A stretch of 34,659 bases of DNA from NCBI GenBank assembly GCA_029881995.1, contig JAOULO010000038.1, forward strand, positions 1 to 34,659, read 5' to 3'. Below, piece by piece: positions 26,854-33,168 of this stretch (the first letter of the stretch is position 1; every line of letters starts with the position of its first letter). Under the pieces are notes generated by a model. The model worked only from the letters and a program-made list of their open reading frames with translations, was not told the origin of the DNA and ran no database searches. Made by a program: the position numbers and the translations under genes. The stretch comes from Gammaproteobacteria bacterium (GTDB lineage: Bacteria; Pseudomonadota; Gammaproteobacteria; UBA6429; Thiohalophilaceae).

Positions 26854-28284
26854 ATGTCTGAAGGCTCATCAGTCCTGTTAAATATGGGTGCCGAACTTGC
26901 AACAGTGGGTGGTACTAGTCCTGCTATTGCAGCAAATTCAGTCCCTCAAGGTCAAAATAGTGGTGAGTTTGCTGCTATTTTAAAGTCAACTTTATCTTCA
27001 AATGGCAAAAATGCCATCGAAACTGGATTTTCTGACCCAGCACTGAATATGAATCCCCTGTTATTAACTGAAGCCGCAGTTCAGGGCGAGCAATTGATTT
27101 CACAGGATGAAATGGAATTAATTCTATTGCCGGGCGGCAAGGAATTGCCATCTGATGAGTCAAAGCTTGCCTGGCAAAGTGTCCTGGCTGAATATGATAG
27201 TACTGATCCTGAAACACCACGTTTGATGGTAGCCAGTGGTGATGAAAATACATATCAGCTTGAAGAGATGACTGCTGAAGAACTATTACAGGCTGCAACA
27301 GATCAGGCTGATAGTGAACATTCTGATAATCAGAATAGCCAGAAAAATCCACAGGACACTGAAACAGTCGATCTTTCTGAGTTACAGTTGAAAGAAGAAA
27401 AGCAACAGACCAACACACTCAATCCACAGGCTGTCTCTTATTCGGCTACTCAGGAGAGAACAGCTTCCGCTGTCAATCCGGTATTATCGGATTTAAATGA
27501 TGCCAATTCTAAAATAAGCGGACTTGCTGCTGCTGAATCTGCTCGTGCCGTAAAAGCCAGTCAGATTGCCGAAACTAATGCTCAGACTGTAGAGAATGAA
27601 ATGCGCCATAATTCTGGTGACGAGATGGCACAATTAAAGCAGGATGTTTTAAAAGAAAACCTGCTGAAATCTGAACTGAATACTATTCAGGAAAATGCAA
27701 TTGCAAAGTCGACAACAAATGCACAAAGCAATTCAAGCTCAATCAATAGTAGTCATCTTGGTGCATCTGCGTATGCCACTGTTTCAGGAATAAATGGTCT
27801 AGGACAAAATCAACCACCACAATCATCAATGCCTGTAGTCGCGAATATGACAATCAACCCACAAAATCCTGCATGGGGAGATGTGATTGGAGATCGAGTT
27901 CACTGGATGGTCTCGCAGAATATTAATGAAGCCAAGATTAGGCTTAATCCTCCCGAGCTAGGCATGCTTGAAATCAGGGTTCAGTTTGGCAATGACCAGC
28001 AAACCAGTATCTCTTTTAGTTCTCCTCACTCACAAGTCCGTGATGTTCTGGAAACATCGGTCCCACGGCTACGTGAACTATTTAATGAAAACGGCCTTAA
28101 CCTGGGAAATGTTGATGTGTCCCATCATTCCATGTCGGGTAGGGAACAATCACAGGAAGGTAGGGAACAGTCATCAATGAACACTGGTACTGGAAGTAAA
28201 TCTGGCTTATTAACACAGGAACCAGAAATTGTGACTGCACTCTCAACTTCGACAGGATCAGGAATGCTTGATATCTACGCTTGA
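26854..28284 (+). CDS. fliK: FliK, hook-length control protein
   Basis: Secreted ruler that measures the hook and switches export specificity. It has 476 residues. The long N-terminal part is Ser, Gln and Asn-rich and of low complexity, as usual for the ruler region. The C-terminal switch domain (about residues 345-430) has EAKIRLNPPELGMLEIRVQF and SPHSQVRDVLETSVPRLREL. It has its own sigma54 promoter. In Pseudomonas fliK usually heads fliLMNOPQR, but here the next gene is a chemosensory STAS gene, so the rest of the export gate must lie elsewhere. Confidence 0.92.
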   Translation: MSEGSSVLLNMGAELATVGGTSPAIAANSVPQGQNSGEFAAILKSTLSSNGKNAIETGFSDPALNMNPLLLTEAAVQGEQLISQDEMELILLPGGKELPSDESKLAWQSVLAEYDSTDPETPRLMVASGDENTYQLEEMTAEELLQAATDQADSEHSDNQNSQKNPQDTETVDLSELQLKEEKQQTNTLNPQAVSYSATQERTASAVNPVLSDLNDANSKISGLAAAESARAVKASQIAETNAQTVENEMRHNSGDEMAQLKQDVLKENLLKSELNTIQENAIAKSTTNAQSNSSSINSSHLGASAYATVSGINGLGQNQPPQSSMPVVANMTINPQNPAWGDVIGDRVHWMVSQNINEAKIRLNPPELGMLEIRVQFGNDQQTSISFSSPHSQVRDVLETSVPRLRELFNENGLNLGNVDVSHHSMSGREQSQEGREQSSMNTGTGSKSGLLTQEPEIVTALSTSTGSGMLDIYA

Positions 28285-28420
28285 GCCCAATGTTAAATTT
28301 TATGGAATTGATTTATTAAACTGTTAACTTCCTTTTTTTATTTAAGGCGTCTATCTAAATTCTTAGGTAACTCACATGGTTATAAGAACCTACTCATCTA
28401 AGTCTTATTCCCTAGTCAAT

Positions 28421-28447
28421 TAAAGCTCTTATAAGTGCAGACGATAA
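28421..28447 (+). promoter_or_regulatory. Predicted sigma28 (FliA) promoter for the chemosensory operon
   Basis: The -35 element TAAAGCTC (28421-28428) is followed by exactly 11 bases and the -10 element GACGATAA (28440-28447), which differs from GCCGATAA at a single base. The -35 keeps TAAAG. It lies about 56 bases before the STAS start. Its -10 resembles that of fliC (GACGCTAG). It would place STAS, cheY, cheA, cheW, parA and the multi-globin gene in the late flagellar class. Confidence 0.75.
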
Positions 28448-28503
28448 GACTATTACGTGTAGAGCGACTACACGGTTTTGCATTGGTAATTAAGGAAGTA
28501 CTT

Positions 28504-28821
28504 ATGGGCCTGTTTTCGAAATCAGACAAAGGCAATGGTGGAGTTACTCAGGTGGACTGTGGTGACATTCTGGATATATCCAGAGTGGGTGAATTTCATT
28601 CACAGCTTACAGCAGCCTTGGGTAAAGGTGGTGAAATTGTAATAGATGCAGCCGAACTAGGTCGTATTGATGCTGCTGCTTTACAACTTTTAACGGCCTT
28701 TTTTCAGGATGCCGCTGCGAGAAAAGTTACCGCAAAATGGAATACACCCAGTGATGCACTAATTCGTTCAGCTGGATTACTTGGTTTAAGTACTGAACTG
28801 GGATTACCAGATAGAAATTAA
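28504..28821 (+). CDS. STAS-domain protein of the chemosensory operon
   Basis: Small single-domain STAS protein of 105 residues (anti-sigma-factor-antagonist fold). The start is ATG at 28504, preceded by AAGGA. A longer frame back to 28435 overlaps the sigma28 promoter and is not used. The core reads DAAELGRIDAAALQLLTAFF. In many STAS proteins a Ser or Thr at this turn is phosphorylated; here the residues after the Asp are Ala-Ala-Ala, so regulation by phosphorylation at that site is unlikely. STAS genes are known in some cheY/cheA clusters, where their function is poorly known. It may act as a scaffold or partner of CheA or CheW. Confidence 0.82.
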   Translation: MGLFSKSDKGNGGVTQVDCGDILDISRVGEFHSQLTAALGKGGEIVIDAAELGRIDAAALQLLTAFFQDAAARKVTAKWNTPSDALIRSAGLLGLSTELGLPDRN

Positions 28822-28849
28822 CAATAGTAATTAATATGAGGTGGATAGT

Positions 28850-29209
28850 ATGGCAACAATACTAGCAGTCGATGACTCTGCTTCCATGCGACAGATGGTG
28901 ACCTTTACGCTAAAAGGTGCTGGGCATGATGTCGTTGAAGCCTGTGATGGAAAAGAAGCGCTGGATAAAGCTAAGGGACAACAATTTGATCTGGTGATTT
29001 CTGATGTGAATATGCCAGTTATGGATGGAATAACACTGATTAAAGAACTCAGAGCCTTATCAGAATATAAATTTACACCACTTTTAATGTTAACCACAGA
29101 AAGTGGAGATGATAAAAAAGCACAAGGTAAAACAGCCGGAGCTACTGGTTGGATTGTGAAGCCTTTTAATCCTGATCAGTTGTTAGCCACAATAAAAAAA
29201 GTATTGTAA
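28850..29209 (+). CDS. cheY: CheY-type response regulator
   Basis: Single-domain receiver of 119 residues. The start is ATG at 28850, with AGGTGG 5 bases upstream. The acidic pocket is Asp8/Asp9, the phospho-acceptor Asp52 lies in VISDVNMPVMDG, the switch Thr is at 82-83 (MLTTES) and Lys104 lies in IVKPF. It is the expected phosphate acceptor of the neighbouring CheA. It may be the motor-binding CheY or an operon-specific one; this cannot be decided from sequence. No cheZ phosphatase gene is present in the window. Confidence 0.93.
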   Translation: MATILAVDDSASMRQMVTFTLKGAGHDVVEACDGKEALDKAKGQQFDLVISDVNMPVMDGITLIKELRALSEYKFTPLLMLTTESGDDKKAQGKTAGATGWIVKPFNPDQLLATIKKVL

Positions 29210-29221
29210 TCGAGGAATCCA

Positions 29222-31837
29222 ATGTCTATTGATATGACCCAATTTCTCGTAACTTTCTATGAAGAAAGTTTTGAAGGCCTGGAGATTATGGAATCCGAGC
29301 TTCTGAATCTTGATGTGGGAGCAGCAGATGCGGAAACAATCAATACTATTTTTCGGGCTGCTCATTCAATTAAGGGTGGAAGTGGGACCTTTGGGTTAAA
29401 TGCTGTTGCCTCATTTACCCATGTGATGGAAACCCTGCTGGATGAAATGCGTGATGGTAAGCGTGATGTTACCCAGGAAGGAGTTGAGATATTACTCTCA
29501 TCTGTTGATGTGCTTCGAGAAATGTTGCAATCACTTCGTGATGACTTACCACTAAATCATGATGCTATTTCTGTAGCGCAGGAGCAGCTTGATAATTTAT
29601 TAAATGGTTCCGCAAATAATGAAAGAGAACAGGTAAATACCGTAACTGATTCATATGAACAAGGAACAGGTAGTAATATATCAGAAACCGGTTGCTGGAA
29701 GATTTACTTTAATCCAAACCGCGATATGTATAAGACAGGGAATGATGCAGTCAGGATTATCAGGGAGCTGGAAGAATTGGGTGAAATTGAGGTGCGTGTT
29801 GACACTTCTTCATTGCCAGGCCTTGACGATATAGAGTCGGAAGACAGTTATTTGTCATGGGAAATAATTCTTAAATCAGATACGTCTGAGACAGATATAA
29901 GAGAAGTATTTGCATGGGTAGAAGATGAATGTGATTTAATTATTTCTCCGTACAGTGGGGATGTTGGGGATACTAAAAAATCTTCAGAAAATAAGCCAGA
30001 ATTAAATGTAGCGGTTCTGGAAAAGAGTTTTGATGCACTAGCACCACAGGCTGAAGCATTAGCGGCCCGTTTTTATGAGTCGTTATTTAGTAATCATCCT
30101 GAAGTAAAACCCCTCTTTAAAAATACTACACCAGAGAAACAGCAGGCTAAACTTCTCGCAGCATTAAAACTTGTTGTGGGTAGTTTAAAAAACCCAGAAG
30201 CCCTGGTTAAGTCGTTAACAGAAATGGGAGCCAGGCACCAGGCTTATGGCGCTGTTGCTGAGCACTATGATGTTGTAGCAAGTACATTAATCTCTACTAT
30301 GAAGGAATTGGCAGGTGATTTATGGACATCTGAAGTAAATACAGCATGGCAGGATGCATTAGGTATTATTGCAGGTATTATGCTTGATGCTTACCAACCT
30401 GTAGTGGCATCAGGCCAGCAAAGCCAGTCAACCACACCCAAGGCAAGTACACCGACAAAACAACCGGCAAATACCAATAAGCCAGCTACAGAGTCAAGGA
30501 AAGCATCTGGTTCGGGTGAAACATCGATCAGAGTGTCAATCGATAAAGTGGATGAACTTATTAATACCGTAGGTGAGCTGGTAATCACTCAGGCGATGTT
30601 AGGCCAATTCGGGGAACTCGAAGAGCTGGATAATTCACACCTTGATACATTAAGGGATGGCCTGTCTCAGCTGGAAAGAAATACACGAGAATTACAGGAA
30701 TCGGTCATGCGTATACGCATGTTGCCAATCAGTTTCGCTTTTCAACGTTTCCCTAGATTGGTTCATGATCTTAGTAGTCAACTGGGTAAGAAAGTTGAGC
30801 TGAAAATGTCGGGTGAACAAACTGAACTCGATAAGACAGTGATGGAAAAAATTGGTGACCCACTTGTTCATTTGGTCAGAAACTCTATGGATCATGGTAT
30901 TGAATCACCTGAAAAACGAATTGCAGCGGGTAAATCAGAAATGGGGCTGGTGCATCTTGATGCCTATCATCAGGGTGGGAACATTGTGATAGAAATAACA
31001 GATGATGGCGGTGGTTTAAATACTGAGAAAATACTTGCCAAGGCTAGAAGCAGCGGGCTTGTGTCAGCAGATGATAATCTGACAGAAGATCAAGTCCACG
31101 ATCTTATATTCCAGCCTGGTTTCTCCACGGCAGATCAAGTAAGTGATGTGTCAGGTCGTGGCGTTGGAATGGATGTAGTGCGTCGTAATATTCGATCCCT
31201 AGGTGGTACTGTCGATGTAAAATCAAAAGAAGGTGATGGGTCAACATTCAGGATTCGATTGCCACTAACTCTGGCTATCCTTGATGGTCAGTTAATTCGA
31301 GTTGGTACAGAAATTTACATTATACCTCTGGTATCAATTATTGAGTCCGTCCAGGTTCATAAAGATAAAGTAAATGTAATTAGTGGACGTGGTGAAGTGT
31401 ATAAATTGCGTGATGACTACATACCTATCGTTAGACTGTATCATGCATTTGGCCTCACTGCAGACTCGACTGTGTTAGACAAGGGTTTGCTTGTTGTAGT
31501 TGAGGCGGAAGGTCATAAAGTAGCATTGTTTGTTGATGAGTTGCTTGCTCAGCAGCAGGTGGTAATTAAAAGTCTTGAAACAAATTATAAAAAAGTAGAA
31601 GGTCTGTCGGGCGCAACTATTCTTGGGGATGGAACAGTTGCGCTTATTTTAGATGTTGTAGGGCTGTATGAATTAAGTAAGAAAGTGACAACCCATCCTG
31701 GATTAAATTTGTCTTCTTCAGGAAGTAGTGAAGATGGTGACATTGAAGAGATAGAGGTCGAAGAGGGTAAGTTAGATATTCAGGCCACCAATGAGTCCAG
31801 TTCGAATGAGGATAGTGGTGGTGAGGCAGTGGCCTAA
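29222..31837 (+). CDS. cheA: CheA histidine kinase with an internal globin domain
   Basis: Chemotaxis kinase of 871 residues, longer than the typical 650-750. Domains in order: P1/Hpt (1-105) with phospho-acceptor His48 in AAHSIKGGSGTF; an acidic linker; a P2-like domain (158-242, starting CWKIYFNPNRDMYKTGNDA); a globin domain (about 257-391); a Ser/Thr/Pro/Lys linker (392-433); P3 dimerisation from about 434 (SIRVSIDKVDELINTVGELV); P4 ATPase with N box (Asn554, His558), G1 DDGGG (594-598), F box FQPGF (from 630) and G2 GRGVGMD (645-651); P5 CheW-like domain from about 688; and an acidic tail of about 50 residues. All catalytic motifs are intact, so it should be an active kinase. The globin insertion is the odd feature; it keeps Tyr285, Phe299, Gln307 and His339, the expected haem-pocket residues. 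Confidence 0.95.
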   Translation: MSIDMTQFLVTFYEESFEGLEIMESELLNLDVGAADAETINTIFRAAHSIKGGSGTFGLNAVASFTHVMETLLDEMRDGKRDVTQEGVEILLSSVDVLREMLQSLRDDLPLNHDAISVAQEQLDNLLNGSANNEREQVNTVTDSYEQGTGSNISETGCWKIYFNPNRDMYKTGNDAVRIIRELEELGEIEVRVDTSSLPGLDDIESEDSYLSWEIILKSDTSETDIREVFAWVEDECDLIISPYSGDVGDTKKSSENKPELNVAVLEKSFDALAPQAEALAARFYESLFSNHPEVKPLFKNTTPEKQQAKLLAALKLVVGSLKNPEALVKSLTEMGARHQAYGAVAEHYDVVASTLISTMKELAGDLWTSEVNTAWQDALGIIAGIMLDAYQPVVASGQQSQSTTPKASTPTKQPANTNKPATESRKASGSGETSIRVSIDKVDELINTVGELVITQAMLGQFGELEELDNSHLDTLRDGLSQLERNTRELQESVMRIRMLPISFAFQRFPRLVHDLSSQLGKKVELKMSGEQTELDKTVMEKIGDPLVHLVRNSMDHGIESPEKRIAAGKSEMGLVHLDAYHQGGNIVIEITDDGGGLNTEKILAKARSSGLVSADDNLTEDQVHDLIFQPGFSTADQVSDVSGRGVGMDVVRRNIRSLGGTVDVKSKEGDGSTFRIRLPLTLAILDGQLIRVGTEIYIIPLVSIIESVQVHKDKVNVISGRGEVYKLRDDYIPIVRLYHAFGLTADSTVLDKGLLVVVEAEGHKVALFVDELLAQQQVVIKSLETNYKKVEGLSGATILGDGTVALILDVVGLYELSKKVTTHPGLNLSSSGSSEDGDIEEIEVEEGKLDIQATNESSSNEDSGGEAVA
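29990..30394 (+). other. Globin domain encoded within cheA
   Basis: Residues about 257-391 of CheA form a complete globin. The pattern FYESLF (Tyr B10), PLF (Phe CD1), a Gln at E7 (residue 307) and RHQAYG (proximal His339) parallels Vitreoscilla haemoglobin as I remember it. The spacing from B10 to CD1 is identical (14 residues), and the distance from CD1 to F8 is two residues shorter. The closing AWQDALGIIAGIMLDAY matches the H-helix pattern. It aligns without gaps to the three tandem globins downstream (33227-34558). Haem binding is inferred from the residues. Confidence 0.9.
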
Positions 31838-31849
31838 GGAGCTGTAAAT

Positions 31850-32374
31850 ATGAACGATACTACACAAAATGAACATAGTATTGATTTGATGTCTGTGGGT
31901 AACGATGGAAATCAGTTTTTAACATTTATGTTGGCTGGTGAGGAATACGGAGTTGATATTCTTCGAGTTCAGGAAATTAAAGGTTGGGACACTGTTACGA
32001 AAATACCTAACACACCTGAATATATTCGTGGTGTTATTAATTTGCGTGGCACGATTGTTCCAATTATAGATTTGCGACTTCGTTTTAATCTTGAGCAACT
32101 TGATTATGGTGTTACAACTGTTGTTATTGTCGTGAAAGTAGTTAGTGATGGTGAGAAGGAACGAACTATGGGTATTGTTGTTGATGCGGTATCTGACGTT
32201 TATAACATTTCAAGTGATGACTTTAAAGAAGCGCCTGATTTTGGTACTGCGGTTGATACTGATTATGTAAAAGGGTTGTCTACAGTAAATGAAAAAATGG
32301 TTATTTTGCTGGATATCGATCACATGTGTAATTCTGCCGAATTAAAAGTAATAGATTCTATAGCTGAGTCATAG
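31850..32374 (+). CDS. cheW: CheW, chemosensory coupling protein
   Basis: Adapter linking receptors to CheA P5. It has 174 residues. Typical features: FLTFMLAGEEYGVDILRVQE, PNTPEYIRGVINLRGTIVP, IIDLRLRF, and VVDAVSDVYNI. The N-terminal 20 residues are polar. A good ribosome site (AAGGAG) lies before the ATG. It starts 12 bases after cheA and ends 11 bases before the ParA-like gene. Confidence 0.95.
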   Translation: MNDTTQNEHSIDLMSVGNDGNQFLTFMLAGEEYGVDILRVQEIKGWDTVTKIPNTPEYIRGVINLRGTIVPIIDLRLRFNLEQLDYGVTTVVIVVKVVSDGEKERTMGIVVDAVSDVYNISSDDFKEAPDFGTAVDTDYVKGLSTVNEKMVILLDIDHMCNSAELKVIDSIAES

Positions 32375-32385
32375 AGAATATATTA

Positions 32386-33168
32386 ATGAGAGTCATAGCG
32401 ATAATAAATCAAAAAGGTGGTGTTGGTAAGACTACCACCACAATGAATCTTGCTCATGCACTGGCACGCGATGGATATCGTGTACTTGCTATTGATCTTG
32501 ATCCACAGGCTAATTTGTCAGTCGGACTTGGTGTGACGAAAAAACCACAAATGGGTGTGGCAGATATACTAATAAACGATGCTTCACTATTTGATATGAC
32601 AGAGGAAGTTCGCGATAACCTGGAATTACTACCAGCTGGTGATAAATTAGGTGAGTTTGAGTACATACGTAGCAAAGGTAGTCAAAGAGGTTTTCTTTTA
32701 CAGTATTCGATCAGGGAAAGTAAGGCAGAAAAGGATTTCATATTAATAGACTGCCCACCAACTTCGGGTATATTGGGAATGAATGCTCTATTGGCAGCGA
32801 ATGAAGTGATTATACCTGTTGCCGGTGATTACTATTCGCTACAGGGCTTATCTCGACAAATGCAAATATTTGATTATGTCGAAAATACTCTCAATCGACA
32901 CACAAAGAAATGGCTGGTTCTAACTAGATATAATGATAGACGCAAACTTGCCAGAAAGGTCAGAGATAGTGTTGTTCACTATTTCCCAAACAGAGTATTA
33001 CAAACGCCTATTCGTGAAACTGTTGCTTTGGCTGAGAGTCCATCATATGGGAAAACAATTTTCGATTATCAAGCCAAAAATCGTGGTGCAACGGATTATC
33101 AGCAACTAGCATGGGATGTTGTTGAGGGAAGGGTAGAAACCCAGGGAGAGGAACTTGGCGAATGGTAG
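32386..33168 (+). CDS. ParA/Soj-type ATPase of the chemosensory operon
   Basis: P-loop ATPase of 260 residues. The deviant Walker A is INQKGGVGKTTTT, with the signature Lys, Walker A' is LAIDLDPQANLS, and Walker B is FILIDCPP. This is the ParA/Soj type. In other bacteria, such ATPases in chemotaxis operons (ParC in Vibrio, PpfA in Rhodobacter) place chemosensory arrays in the cell; that role is inferred here from the position after cheW. It is not FleN/FlhG, since it lacks the flhF neighbour and is closer to Soj in the P-loop region. Its last 14 bases overlap the start of the multi-globin gene. Confidence 0.88.
   Translation: MRVIAIINQKGGVGKTTTTMNLAHALARDGYRVLAIDLDPQANLSVGLGVTKKPQMGVADILINDASLFDMTEEVRDNLELLPAGDKLGEFEYIRSKGSQRGFLLQYSIRESKAEKDFILIDCPPTSGILGMNALLAANEVIIPVAGDYYSLQGLSRQMQIFDYVENTLNRHTKKWLVLTRYNDRRKLARKVRDSVVHYFPNRVLQTPIRETVALAESPSYGKTIFDYQAKNRGATDYQQLAWDVVEGRVETQGEELGEW

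Noticed and set aside
28435-28503. Longer start for the STAS gene (adds 23 residues).
   Set aside because: The extension overlaps the sigma28 -10 element, so its first codons would lie upstream of the transcript start, and ATG 28504 has a good ribosome site.
32386-33168. Calling the ATPase FleN/FlhG (flagellar number regulator).
   Set aside because: There is no flhF or fliA neighbour, the P-loop region resembles Soj/ParA, and the place after cheW fits array-positioning ATPases.
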